Assembly: GCF_000283655.1 (NCBI RefSeq)
Contig: NC_016623.1
Location: 62,001-126,000 of the forward strand
Length of the DNA: 64,000 bases
Direction: 5' to 3'
Source of the DNA: Azospirillum lipoferum 4B
GTDB lineage: Bacteria; Pseudomonadota; Alphaproteobacteria; Azospirillales; Azospirillaceae
Shown here: positions 52,045-61,158 of the stretch, in pieces
How positions within the stretch are numbered: the first letter of the stretch is position 1
Layout of the letters: each line of letters opens with the position of its first letter
Program-made: the position numbers and the translations under genes
Notes under the pieces: generated by a model
What the model was told of the DNA's origin: nothing
The model's database searches: none
Seen by the model: the letters and a program-made list of their open reading frames with translations, nothing else

Positions 52045-54726
52045 ATGCGCATGAGGATTCGCTCGCGCATCGCGATGGTGGGGGGCGTGCCGGTGGCGGT
52101 GGCCGCGGTGATCGCCGTCACCGGCGGCCTGCTGCTGGACCGCAGCGAACGGGTTTACGAGGCGGCGGTGCTTGCCGGTTCCGTCTATCGCGACGTGCTG
52201 GCGGCGACGGCGGCGCGGATCGATTATCTCCAGGTCGCTCCCGCCGATCGTGCCGGCCGTGTCGCCCGGTTCGAGGCATTGTCGGCCTCGGCAGGCGCCG
52301 AGTTGCGTCAGCTGGATTCATCGGGATCGGCTGCCACCCACCGGCCGGAGGTCGAGCGCGCCACCGCGGTGCTGGAGCGCTATGTCGGCCAGATGCGCGC
52401 CTTCATCGAGGTGACGGGGGCCAATGACGCGGCCGTCGCCGATATGGGCCGGCATGCGGCCAGCCTGATGTCGCTGACCGATCGCGCGCGAAAGCGCCAG
52501 CACGCCGCCAATGTGGATTCGCTCGGCTCGCTGACCGAGGCGGACCAGCGCCTGCGCGACAGCCGCGACGTGGTCGATGGGGCCCATGAACTGCGCGAGG
52601 CGATGTTGGCCCTGCAACGGGCCGAGGCGCAGCATGTCGCGGCACTGGCCTTCGGCGCCGGAGTCTTCGGTACCGGGCGGCCGCTGACCGCCGCGGATTT
52701 CCGCATCGCCACCGACAAGCTGAGCGCCACCGCGGATCGGCTCCAGGCGGCGCTGCGCCGCACCGATCCGCTGGCCGACCGTTATCCGGCTATGGAAAGC
52801 TCGGGCCGCTATGCCGCGGCGGTGGCCGACCTGCAATCCGCCGTCCAGGCGCTGCGCGAGACGCGGGCGGAGCGCGACGCGGCACTGACCAGGTTCGAAA
52901 CGGCGGTCCAGGCGGCGGCCGGCTTCGGAGGCGACGGTATGCCGGCCGCCAGCCTGGGGGAGCGGATGCTGGCGGAGCAGGCCAGCCGAACCCTGCCGGT
53001 GGTGCGGGCGCTGGTCATGACCGGCACGCTGGGCCAACAACCCGACGTGACCTTCCTGTCCACAATGCTGCCATCGGTTCGTCCGGCACTGGAGGGGCTG
53101 CATCGGGTGCAGGAGCGCTCGACCGCCGCGCAACGGAGGCTTGCCGACGCCCAGCATGCCAGCGCCGAAGCCGCCTCCGCCATCGAGGCGCTCACTGCCC
53201 GCATCCTGATGGTGAAAGCGACCGGATACACCGCTCTCCAGGAAGAGGTGGTGCAACTGATCGCCTATGCCATCCAGGCCAACGATACGGAACAGGAAAC
53301 CCAGAATGTCGCCATCGTCGCCTTGCGCCTGGGGCGGCGGGCGGCCGATGCCGTGGCGGTGCGCGACGCCGAGGAAGCCGACCGCATCGTCGACGATGCC
53401 GGTGCGCTGTTGGGGACGGTGCATGGACTTCCCATGTCGCCGCTGCTGCAGGACGAGGTGCTGTCGGCCATCCGCAGCTGGCGCGACAGTCTCAGGCGGA
53501 CCGCGGAGGGGCTGCGCCGGCTGAATCAGCTGCTGATCGCCATGGATCGCGATGCCGGTGCCTTGGTGGAGACTGCCCGGCAACTGGACGAGACCTTCCG
53601 CGACGAGGCGGCGCGCATCGGCGACCTGCTGACCCGGATCCTGATCATCGGGGCCACCATCGGCCTGCTGCTGGGCGGCGGTGCGGCGGTGGTGGTTGCC
53701 CGCTCCATCAGCAGGCCGGTGCTGCGGCTGCAGCGGCAGATGACCCGGCTGGCCGAGGATCCGCTGGCCGGCCCGATCGACGGCACGCGCCGTCAGGACG
53801 AATTCGGCGCGATGGCCCGCGCCGCCGCCTTCTTCATCCGCGAAATCGGTCTGCGGGAGCTGGCGGCCCGCGAGGCGAAGGAACGTGCCGACCGCGCACT
53901 GGAGGAACTGCGCCGCACCCAGGCCGATCTGATCCAGGCGGAGAAGATGGCCTCTCTCGGTGCCCTGGTCGCCGGCGTGGCGCACGAGATCAACACGCCC
54001 CTCGGCAACGCCCTGATGGGGGCCACCCATCTGCAGGACCGGCTGGAAGCGATCGGGCGGCTGGTCCAAGAGGGAAAGCTGCGCCGCAGCGACTTCGCCG
54101 ATTTCCAGGAGACGGCGGAGGAACTGTCCCGGCTGATGGTGCTGAACCTGCGTCAGGCCGGCGAACTGGTGCAGAGCTTCAAGCAGGTCGCCGCCGACCA
54201 GACCAGCGACGAAGGGCGGCACTTTGCATTGAAGCCCTATCTGGAGGATCTTGCGACCAGCCTCAGCCCGTCCTGGCGCCGCGCTGGCCACAGCCTGCGG
54301 GTCGACTGCCCCGAGGACATCGAGATCGATGGCTATCCCGGCGCGCTGGCGCAGGTTCTGACCAATCTGGTGATGAACTCCATCATCCATGGCTATCAGG
54401 ACGGCAAGCCGGGTCACCTGCTGATCGCGGTCAGCACGCCGAGCCCGGACCTGGTGGAACTGGTCTATACCGATGACGGCATGGGTATTCCGGCGGCCGA
54501 TTTGGGACGGGTGTTCGATCCGTTCTTCACCACCCGCCGCGGAACCGGCAGCACCGGGCTCGGGCTGCACATCGTTTACAATCTTGTGGCGAATACTCTA
54601 GGCGGAAGGGTTGCGGTGGAGAGCCGGCTCGGCCAGGGCGTTCGCTTCACCATTCGCTTTCCACGACGACTTGCTACTGATAACGTGGCCGTTGCGATCG
54701 AAGCACAATCCGTGCAGGAGCAGTAA
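52045..54726 (+). CDS. Membrane sensor histidine kinase with large periplasmic domain
   Basis: An 893-aa kinase. Helix 1 is at about residues 10-30; a periplasmic, largely helical sensor of about 490 residues follows; helix 2 is at about 530-552; HAMP about 550-605; a short coiled coil; HisKA with GVAHEINTP (phospho-His H647); and HATPase_c with N box NLVMNSIIHGY, DDGMGIP, FDPFFTTRRGTGSTGLGLHIVYNL. The ATG at 52045 is preferred over a GTG at 51955 because it precedes helix 1 directly. A GATAAT hexamer at 51933 may be part of the promoter. No receiver domain is attached. The next two genes encode a binding protein and a receiver-GGDEF protein. Confidence 0.93.
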   Translation: MRMRIRSRIAMVGGVPVAVAAVIAVTGGLLLDRSERVYEAAVLAGSVYRDVLAATAARIDYLQVAPADRAGRVARFEALSASAGAELRQLDSSGSAATHRPEVERATAVLERYVGQMRAFIEVTGANDAAVADMGRHAASLMSLTDRARKRQHAANVDSLGSLTEADQRLRDSRDVVDGAHELREAMLALQRAEAQHVAALAFGAGVFGTGRPLTAADFRIATDKLSATADRLQAALRRTDPLADRYPAMESSGRYAAAVADLQSAVQALRETRAERDAALTRFETAVQAAAGFGGDGMPAASLGERMLAEQASRTLPVVRALVMTGTLGQQPDVTFLSTMLPSVRPALEGLHRVQERSTAAQRRLADAQHASAEAASAIEALTARILMVKATGYTALQEEVVQLIAYAIQANDTEQETQNVAIVALRLGRRAADAVAVRDAEEADRIVDDAGALLGTVHGLPMSPLLQDEVLSAIRSWRDSLRRTAEGLRRLNQLLIAMDRDAGALVETARQLDETFRDEAARIGDLLTRILIIGATIGLLLGGGAAVVVARSISRPVLRLQRQMTRLAEDPLAGPIDGTRRQDEFGAMARAAAFFIREIGLRELAAREAKERADRALEELRRTQADLIQAEKMASLGALVAGVAHEINTPLGNALMGATHLQDRLEAIGRLVQEGKLRRSDFADFQETAEELSRLMVLNLRQAGELVQSFKQVAADQTSDEGRHFALKPYLEDLATSLSPSWRRAGHSLRVDCPEDIEIDGYPGALAQVLTNLVMNSIIHGYQDGKPGHLLIAVSTPSPDLVELVYTDDGMGIPAADLGRVFDPFFTTRRGTGSTGLGLHIVYNLVANTLGGRVAVESRLGQGVRFTIRFPRRLATDNVAVAIEAQSVQEQ

Positions 54727-56349
54727 ATGCCTTTGCCGCCGATGACATTCATGAAAAGGATTGTGCAGGGGCTATCTATTCTCGTTTTTCTTGCAGGAGC
54801 GTCCGGCACCGCACAGGCCGACAAGTCACTCGTCTACTGCACGGAAGGAAATCCGCAGAGCTTCAATGCGCAGGTGTCCACCTCCGGCACCAGCGTGAAC
54901 GCCGCCAGCCCCCTGTTCAACAATCTGGTGGAATTCGGCCGCGGCACACAGGTCATCATCCCGGCACTTGCCGAGTCCTACACGGTTTCCGACGATGGTC
55001 TGGTCTACGATTTCCGTTTGCGCCGGAATGTCCAATTTCATTCGAACGAGCATTTCAAGCCCAGCCGGACGCTCAACGCCGATGACGTGCTGTTTACGTT
55101 CGAACGTCAATGGAAGAGCGATCATCCCTATCACACTGTCGGTCCGGCAACTTACGATTACTTCCGCGGCATGGGGCTGCCGACCCTGTTGAAATCGGTG
55201 GAGAAGCTGGACAACCACACGGTTCGCATCACGCTGAACCGGCCGGAAGCCCCGTTCCTGGCCGATCTCGCCATGCCGTTCCTGTCGATCCAGTCGGCGG
55301 AATATGCCGACACCCTGATGAAGGCGAAGCGGCCGGACCTGTTCGACGAAAACCCCATCGGGACTGGGCCGTTCCATCTGGTGTCGTACCAGCCCGATCT
55401 CGCCATCCGCTACAAGGCGTTCGACGCCTATTGGCAGGGGCGCCAGCCGCTGGACAACCTGATCTACTCGATCACCCCGAACATCGCCGTGCGCCTGAAC
55501 AAGCTGCGGTCCGGCGAGTGCCACGTGATGATCTTCCCGAACCCGGCGGAGTTGGGAAAGATCGAAAAGGATCCAAATCTGGTCATCGAGCAGCAGGACG
55601 GGAAGAACGTCGCCTATATGGCGTTCAACACCCAGAAACCGCCGCTCGACGATGTGCGGGTGCGGCGCGCCATCACCTTGGCGATCGACAAGCGCACCTT
55701 GGTCGATGCCGTCTACCAGAATGGAGGACGGCCGGCGAAGAACCCGATCCCACCCAGCATGTGGTCTTACGACGACAGCATCGGGGAGCACCCGTTCGAT
55801 CCCATGACGGCGCGCGACCTGTTGATCGAAGCGGGATATCCGGAAGGCTTCACCCTCGATCTCTGGTATCCGCCGGTCACGCGCCCCTACATGCCCAACG
55901 GCAAGCGCGCCGCCGAGATGATCCGGGAGAATCTGGAACGAATCGGCATCAAGGTCGTGCTGAAGACGGAGAGCTGGGGCAACTATCGCAGCCGGGTGAC
56001 TCAGGGCGAACAGGACATGGTGATCTATGGCTGGACCGGCGACAACGGCGATCCCGACAACTTCCTGTATTTTTTGCTGAGTTGCACCGGGGCGCGCCCG
56101 GGCGGAACGAATGTCGCGAGATGGTGCGATCCCGATTTCGAAGAACAGATCACAAGGGCCAAAGTGGACAACGACATCGAGAAGCGTGCTGAGTATTATC
56201 GAAAGGCGCAGCAGGTCTTTCATCGGGAAATGCCCTGGTTCCCGATTGCCAACACTTTCATTGCAGTGGTCCACCGCAAGGAAGTGAAGAATTACACGAA
56301 CAATCTGTTCAAGCAGGACTTCTCAGGCGTCGATATCGAAGCCCAGTGA
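54727..56349 (+). CDS. Peptide/oligopeptide-type (SBP family 5) solute-binding protein
   Basis: A 540-aa periplasmic protein of the DppA/OppA family. Signal peptide ends near AQADK (about residue 32). Family features: YCTEGNPQSFNAQ, LAESYTVSDDGLVYDFRLRRNVQFH, NADDVLFTFERQW, NPIGTGPFHLVSY and DDVRVRRAITLAIDKRTLVDAV. It starts directly after the kinase stop (TAA-ATG) with AGGAG 6 nt before. No ABC permease or ATPase gene is nearby, so it may act as ligand sensor for the kinase rather than for import. Confidence 0.93.
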   Translation: MPLPPMTFMKRIVQGLSILVFLAGASGTAQADKSLVYCTEGNPQSFNAQVSTSGTSVNAASPLFNNLVEFGRGTQVIIPALAESYTVSDDGLVYDFRLRRNVQFHSNEHFKPSRTLNADDVLFTFERQWKSDHPYHTVGPATYDYFRGMGLPTLLKSVEKLDNHTVRITLNRPEAPFLADLAMPFLSIQSAEYADTLMKAKRPDLFDENPIGTGPFHLVSYQPDLAIRYKAFDAYWQGRQPLDNLIYSITPNIAVRLNKLRSGECHVMIFPNPAELGKIEKDPNLVIEQQDGKNVAYMAFNTQKPPLDDVRVRRAITLAIDKRTLVDAVYQNGGRPAKNPIPPSMWSYDDSIGEHPFDPMTARDLLIEAGYPEGFTLDLWYPPVTRPYMPNGKRAAEMIRENLERIGIKVVLKTESWGNYRSRVTQGEQDMVIYGWTGDNGDPDNFLYFLLSCTGARPGGTNVARWCDPDFEEQITRAKVDNDIEKRAEYYRKAQQVFHREMPWFPIANTFIAVVHRKEVKNYTNNLFKQDFSGVDIEAQ

Positions 56350-57809
56350 GCGACAGGGATATGAAAACCTCAATCGGACAAGCCTCGTCTGAATGCATGT
56401 CTCCCGACGACCTGCTGTTCGGCGACGAACAGGCGGAGGCATCGTCGGAACAGCCGTCGGTGAGCACAGCCCCCTGGCCGATCCTGGTGGTCGACGACGA
56501 CGAGCAGGTGCATGCGATGACGCGCGTCCTGCTGAACGACTTCGAGTTCGAAGGACGCCGCTTCGCCATCGTCAGCGCCTTTTCCGCGGCGGAGGCACGG
56601 GCGATCCTGGCCGAGCGGACGGACCTGCCGGTGGTTCTGCTGGACGTGGTGATGGAGACCCAGGACGCCGGGTTGCGGCTGGTCCATCACATCCGCCGCG
56701 ACCTGGGCAACCGCCACATCCGCATCATCCTGCGCACCGGCCAACCCGGACAGGCGCCGGAGCGCGATGTGATCGTCGCCTACGACATCAACGACTACAA
56801 GAGCAAGGCCGAGCTGACCGCGCAGAAGCTGTTCACCAGCCTGATCGGCGCGGTGCGCGGCTGGCGCGACCTCGTCACCATCGAGACCCTGAACCACTCC
56901 CTGGAGCGCCGGGTCGCCGAGCGCACGGCGGAACTGGAACGGCAGACCGCGCTGGCCGACGAGCAACGCCGCTTCATCGAGAATCTGGTGGAGATGATGC
57001 CGAGTCCGGTCTGGTATCGCGACTCCGCCGGCCGCAGCACCCTCTGCAACCGGGCCTTCCGCGATTTGTTTCCCGATGCCACCGATGGTATCGAATGGAT
57101 CGTCGGCGCGCATGGGCGGACGGGCACCGGCACCGAGGCTTATTCCTTCGAGACCAGCGTGGTCGGGCCGGATGGAGACCCGCGCGAACTGCTGGTGGTG
57201 AAGCGTCCGCTGACGGCGGCCGACGGTACGGCCGCCGGCCTGATCGGCATTGCCACCGACATCACCGAACGGCGGCGGATGGAGCATGAACTGCACCGGC
57301 TGGCCACTACCGATCCGCTGTCCGGCGCGCACAACCGCCGCCATATCCTGGACCTGCTGGACCGGATGCTGGCGGGGCAAGGCGGTGCCGAACCCAGGCC
57401 CAATGTCGGGCCGGCCTGTCTCGTCATGCTCGACATCGACCATTTCAAGCGCATCAACGACGCGCTGGGCCATGCTGCCGGCGACGCCGCCATCCGCAGC
57501 GTGGTGGAGGAGATCCGCCGCCACCTGCGCGCAACCGACCAGATCGGCCGCATCGGCGGGGAGGAGTTCGCGATCCTGCTGGCCGATACCAGCCATACCG
57601 ACGGTGCTGCGATTGCGGAGCGGCTGCGCAGCGGTCTGGCGGCGTTGGCGATCCCGTTGCCCGATGGCCGGCGGTTCCAATTGACCGGCAGTTTCGGCCT
57701 GACGGACGTCCGTCCGCTGGTGGATACGGTGGAAAGCGTGCTGGGCCGCGCCGATCAGGCGCTGTACCGTGCCAAGGCGCTGGGGCGGAACCGGGTCGAG
57801 CAGAACTGA
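56346..57809 (+). CDS. Receiver-GGDEF response regulator (diguanylate cyclase)
   Basis: A 487-aa protein. The receiver domain has WPILVVDDDEQ and phospho-acceptor D100 in VVLLDVVMET (about residues 43-165). A coiled coil (about 170-205), a PAS-like region (about 210-320) and a GGDEF domain with GGEEF at 404-408 follow. The inhibitory I-site RATD lies five residues upstream. All catalytic signatures for c-di-GMP synthesis are intact. The GTG at 56346 overlaps the binding-protein stop; an ATG at 56361 is an alternative. Confidence 0.94.
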   Translation: MSDRDMKTSIGQASSECMSPDDLLFGDEQAEASSEQPSVSTAPWPILVVDDDEQVHAMTRVLLNDFEFEGRRFAIVSAFSAAEARAILAERTDLPVVLLDVVMETQDAGLRLVHHIRRDLGNRHIRIILRTGQPGQAPERDVIVAYDINDYKSKAELTAQKLFTSLIGAVRGWRDLVTIETLNHSLERRVAERTAELERQTALADEQRRFIENLVEMMPSPVWYRDSAGRSTLCNRAFRDLFPDATDGIEWIVGAHGRTGTGTEAYSFETSVVGPDGDPRELLVVKRPLTAADGTAAGLIGIATDITERRRMEHELHRLATTDPLSGAHNRRHILDLLDRMLAGQGGAEPRPNVGPACLVMLDIDHFKRINDALGHAAGDAAIRSVVEEIRRHLRATDQIGRIGGEEFAILLADTSHTDGAAIAERLRSGLAALAIPLPDGRRFQLTGSFGLTDVRPLVDTVESVLGRADQALYRAKALGRNRVEQN

Positions 57810-58188
57810 CCCTGGGTGTACGGCCTGCGACATTTCGTTCGATCATCGCTTGACCGATGCGGCGGCAGCGGGTATTCAGAGTCTATGAATACCACCGCCA
57901 CCATGCGAATGCGAATTACCGGCCCGGCGCTCTGAGAGCGTCGGAGAGTTGCCGTCTTCGTGTTCACTGGTCGTGTGGAGTGTGTGGCGTGTCGCTGCAC
58001 CGTGTGGTCGCCGGAACCCTCAATCCGGTTCATGACAAGTCCAACCGTCTGACCGCTGTCGCGGGACCGCAGTCCGGCGTCCGTCCTGGCGAGCGAATGT
58101 GTGGCTCGGCGCGAATTATTCACCCGGTCCGCTGAGGCGGTCCGGGTCAAGCCCGTCCTACCCAAATTCGTTCGTCGAGGAACTCGCG
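57810..58188. other. Intergenic region before threonine dehydratase
   Basis: 379 bp without a credible gene. An imperfect hairpin (ACCCGG, one T-T mismatch, CCGC; 58122-58147) lies 42 nt before the threonine dehydratase ATG. It has no U-run. I found no riboswitch, Thr/Ile-rich leader peptide or clear promoter. Confidence 0.5.
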
Positions 58189-59169
58189 ATGTTCACCGCG
58201 CATGCCGATGCCGCGCGCACTCTGTCCGTCTGCACGCCTGTCCAAACCCCCGCCTTCGATGAGGAGCGCCTGCCGGCCTGGCTGCCGCTTTCGGCGATCA
58301 CCGACGCTGCCCGGCGGCTGTCCGGCCAGATCGTCCGCACGCCCCTGCTCCATGCCTCCGCGCTGGGCCGGGATTTGTGGCTGAAGGCGGAGGTCTTCCA
58401 GGCCACCGGCGCCTTCAAGGAGCGCGGCGCGCTGAACCGCCTGCTGCGCCTGACGGCGCCGGAGCGGGCTGCCGGCGTGGTGGCGATGTCGGCTGGCAAC
58501 CACGCCCAGGGCGTCGCTCTGCATGCCGCGCGGCTGGATGTGAAGGCGACCATCGTGATGCCGGAGACGGCCCCCCGCTGCAAGGTGGAGCGGACTGCCG
58601 CCCTTGGGGCCGAGGTGGTGCTGCACGGCGCCACGGTGGGCGAGGCCAAGGGCAAGGCGCTTGAACTGGCGGCTGACCGGCGGCTGACCTTCCTCCACCC
58701 CTATGACGATCCCGACGTGATCGCCGGCCAGGGCACCGTCGGGCTGGAGATCCTCGCCGACCGTCCGGATGTCGACACCGTGGTGGTTCCCGTCGGCGGC
58801 GGCGGGCTGCTGGCCGGTGTCGCCGCCGCGGTGAAGGCACAGCGCCCGCGCGTGCGGGTGATCGGCGTGAGGCTGGCCCGGCGCGGCGGCCCGACGCTGG
58901 CCGACGGCATCAACGTCCACGCGCTGGGCAAGCTGCCCCAGGCCATCGTCGACACGCTGGTCGACCGCGTGGTCGAGGTGGAGGAGGCGGAGATCGCCGC
59001 CGCGATGCGCGCCCTGCACGGCTCCTTCGGCGTGGTGGCCGAGGGAGCGGGTGCTGCCGGGGTCGCCGCAGTGCTGGCTGGCCGGCTGGGACGAACCGGA
59101 CGGACGGTAGCGGTGCTGTCCGGCCGTAATGTCGACGGCGACACGCTGGCGCGGACATTGGCGGCGTGA
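58189..59169 (+). CDS. Threonine/serine dehydratase-like PLP enzyme
   Basis: A 326-aa fold-type II PLP enzyme. The PLP lysine is K77 in ATGAFKERGALN; SAGNHAQGVALHA binds phosphate/carboxylate, and PVGGGGLLAGVAAA (about residues 203-216) binds the cofactor phosphate. Length without a C-terminal ACT domain fits the catabolic TdcB or serine/threonine dehydratase subgroup rather than IlvA. The ATG at 58189 follows GAGG. Product is probably 2-oxobutanoate plus ammonia; serine racemase or hydroxyaspartate activity is possible. Confidence 0.88.
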   Translation: MFTAHADAARTLSVCTPVQTPAFDEERLPAWLPLSAITDAARRLSGQIVRTPLLHASALGRDLWLKAEVFQATGAFKERGALNRLLRLTAPERAAGVVAMSAGNHAQGVALHAARLDVKATIVMPETAPRCKVERTAALGAEVVLHGATVGEAKGKALELAADRRLTFLHPYDDPDVIAGQGTVGLEILADRPDVDTVVVPVGGGGLLAGVAAAVKAQRPRVRVIGVRLARRGGPTLADGINVHALGKLPQAIVDTLVDRVVEVEEAEIAAAMRALHGSFGVVAEGAGAAGVAAVLAGRLGRTGRTVAVLSGRNVDGDTLARTLAA

Positions 59170-59201
59170 CAGACTTTATACACCCGCACGGAGGTGGCTC
59201 G

Positions 59202-59549
59202 ATGAAAACGCTGACGCTTGAGGTGACCGAACTGGCGGACGGACTTGCCGCCTTCCGGCAGGCCTGGGGCAATGGAAAGGCTGAGGAAAGCGCGCGTATC
59301 GGGTTTGCCACGCCGGAGTTGCTTTGGAAGGTGCTGACCGCCAAGCGGTGGGAGATCCTGCGCGTCATGACCGGGCAAGGTCCCTTGGCCCCGCGGGAGG
59401 TCGCGCGGCGACTGGAGCGTGACGTGAAGGCAGTTCATGCCGATGTGCATGCCCTGATCGATGCCGGGATCCTTCAGCGGACAACCGACGGACGGATCGA
59501 GTTCCCTTATGAGTCCGTTCATGTCGATTTCATGCTGAAGGCCGCTTGA
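59202..59549 (+). CDS. TumA-like antitoxin / HTH regulator (HVO_A0114 type), toxin partner absent
   Basis: A 115-aa protein with a winged helix: ELLWKVLTAKRWEILRVMTGQGPLAPREVARRLERDVKAVHADVHALIDAGIL. It resembles antitoxins (TumA) normally preceded by a TumE/DUF6516 toxin. Here the upstream gene is threonine dehydratase, 32 nt away, and no DUF6516 reading frame is visible on either side. The ATG at 59202 has GGAGGTGG. It may now act as a plain regulator. Confidence 0.78.
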   Translation: MKTLTLEVTELADGLAAFRQAWGNGKAEESARIGFATPELLWKVLTAKRWEILRVMTGQGPLAPREVARRLERDVKAVHADVHALIDAGILQRTTDGRIEFPYESVHVDFMLKAA

Positions 59550-59697
59550 GGCAGGACCAAAGGACGGTCTCCGTACCCCTCCCCCGCAAATCGCATAGCT
59601 CCCCTCTTCGCCGAAGTGAAGTATGGATAGGTCAGCAGAAATGACCTATGTTGGTCGTCGCGTGTAAACACACAGGCGACACCGAAGGGTGATTGGC

Positions 59698-60354
59698 ATG
59701 ACGAACAAATCCGCCCCGACCATTTCGTCATCCCCTGCATCGGTCATTTACGAGCGCCCGAAGGCGGCGCACAGTGTCTTTGACAATTTGCAAGGACAAC
59801 TGTTCGGCGTCGTCATGACGTCGTTCGGCATTGCCATTCTGCATGCCGCCGGGCTGGTCACCGGTCAGGCGGCAGGGCTGAGCTTTGTGATTTCTTACGC
59901 GACGGGCATCGACTTTGGAATTCTGTTCTTCCTCGTCAACCTGCCCTTCTATTTCCTTGCGCTGGCCCGCATCGGCGTCGGTTTCACGGTCAAGTCACTG
60001 ATCGCGGTGACCGGCATTTCCCTGCTGTCCAGCCTGCTGCCGTCGATGATGAGCTTCAGCGCCATCAACCCCTATGTCGCGGCGGTGCTGGCGGGCTTCT
60101 GCGTCGGGATCGGGGTGATCGGGCTGTTCCGCCACGGCGCCAGCGGCGGCGGTGTCGGCATCCTCGCCTATTACCTGCAGGAGAAGACCGGCTTCCGCGC
60201 CGGCTGGCTGCAGTCGCTGTTCGATCTGGCGGTCTTCTCCGCCGCGGCCTTCGTGCTGGAGTGGCCGGCGCTGCTCGCCTCGATCCTGGGGGCGGCGGTG
60301 CTGAACGCCTTCGTCGCGTTCAACCACCGCGCCGACTGGTACGTCGCCCGCTGA
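59698..60354 (+). CDS. YitT-family (DUF161) membrane protein, copy 2
   Basis: A 218-aa paralogue of the protein at 27675-28304. Shared features in the same order: VTGQAAGLSFVISYATGIDFGILFFLVNLPFYFLALARIGVGF, GVIGLFRHGASGGGVGILAYYLQE and AAVLNAFVAFNHRADWYV. The ATG at 59698 is preferred (GAAGGG 8 nt upstream); a GTG at 59689 is in frame. Function unknown; likely a small-solute transporter. Confidence 0.85.
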   Translation: MTNKSAPTISSSPASVIYERPKAAHSVFDNLQGQLFGVVMTSFGIAILHAAGLVTGQAAGLSFVISYATGIDFGILFFLVNLPFYFLALARIGVGFTVKSLIAVTGISLLSSLLPSMMSFSAINPYVAAVLAGFCVGIGVIGLFRHGASGGGVGILAYYLQEKTGFRAGWLQSLFDLAVFSAAAFVLEWPALLASILGAAVLNAFVAFNHRADWYVAR

Positions 60355-60369
60355 ACGGAGCGGGCCGCC

Positions 60370-61092
60370 CTATTCGCGGCCCAGCACCCGGTCGACCACC
60401 GCATCGGCCCATTCGCGCGAGCGGAAGCTCGCCTTGGCTTCGACCGGGTCATAGACGCGCTCGACCCAATCCCAGAACTCTATCGGGCGCTTCTGGTTGT
60501 AGGCGGCGTAAAGCTCGAAGAAGTAATCGAGGATGCCGGTCTTCGCCTGCTTGAAGTGGCCGTAGCGCCAGGACAGCTGCTTCATCGCCTCGTCGAGCGG
60601 CTTGCCTTCATGGGCGAACAGATACAGCGTCGACATGAAGCCGGCGCGGTCGGCGCCGGACTTGCAGTGCATCAGCGCCGGATACGCCATGGTCTTGAAC
60701 AGCTCGCGCGCCTTCAGAAGGGTTTCCTTCTTCGGCATATCGCGGGAGTTCACCGGGAAATCGACCAGCTCCAGACCATGGACGCGGCAGGCCTCCGCCT
60801 CCAGGATGTAGGAGGCGCAGTCACGCGAGCCGCGCAGGTTCAGGATCGACTTGATCCCGTTGCGCGCCGCCACGGCGATGTGCGAAGGCGAGGGCTGGCT
60901 CGCCCGGTACATGTTGGGCGAGATGCGGTAGGTGTTCGAATAGATCAGCCGGAAGCAGGCGTGGTCGATGAACACGCTTTCCAGATGGCCGAGCGCACGC
61001 TGCCACGGCGTCGCCATGCGGCTGCGGCCGCGCTTGATAGCGTCGGCCAGCGCGGTGGTGGTGACCGCCCGCAGATAGCTTTTCTTCGCCAA
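60370..61092 (-). CDS. Dual-specificity (tyrosine) phosphatase-like protein
   Basis: A 240-aa protein with the Cys-dependent phosphatase loop HCKSGADRAGF (CX5R; about residues 140-150) and the supporting YRASQPSPSHI and GIKSILNLRG stretches of the bacterial DSP/tyrosine-phosphatase family. The start is a TTG at 61092 with AAAGG 6 nt upstream; no ATG fits. It follows two tandem paralogous genes on the same strand by 66 nt and probably shares their transcript. Substrate may be a phosphoprotein, a lipid or inositol phosphate. Confidence 0.85.
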   Translation of the reverse strand: MAKKSYLRAVTTTALADAIKRGRSRMATPWQRALGHLESVFIDHACFRLIYSNTYRISPNMYRASQPSPSHIAVAARNGIKSILNLRGSRDCASYILEAEACRVHGLELVDFPVNSRDMPKKETLLKARELFKTMAYPALMHCKSGADRAGFMSTLYLFAHEGKPLDEAMKQLSWRYGHFKQAKTGILDYFFELYAAYNQKRPIEFWDWVERVYDPVEAKASFRSREWADAVVDRVLGRE

Positions 61093-61109
61093 CTTAGACC
61101 TTTCGATTC

Positions 61110-61148
61110 TGACGGAACGCCAACATAGGCATGGTCGCCGTTCCGTCA
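61110..61148. promoter_or_regulatory. 10-bp inverted repeat between the paralogue pair and the phosphatase gene
   Basis: TGACGGAACG (61110-61119) and CGTTCCGTCA (61139-61148) are perfect inverted copies 19 bp apart, 18 nt upstream of the phosphatase TTG. This could be an operator or an internal hairpin; no U-run follows. Confidence 0.5.
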
Positions 61149-61158
61149 AGAACCCCCG

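Noticed and set aside
58122-58147. Attenuator of threonine dehydratase
   Set aside because: The hairpin has a central mismatch, no U-run, and no Thr/Ile/Val-rich leader peptide.
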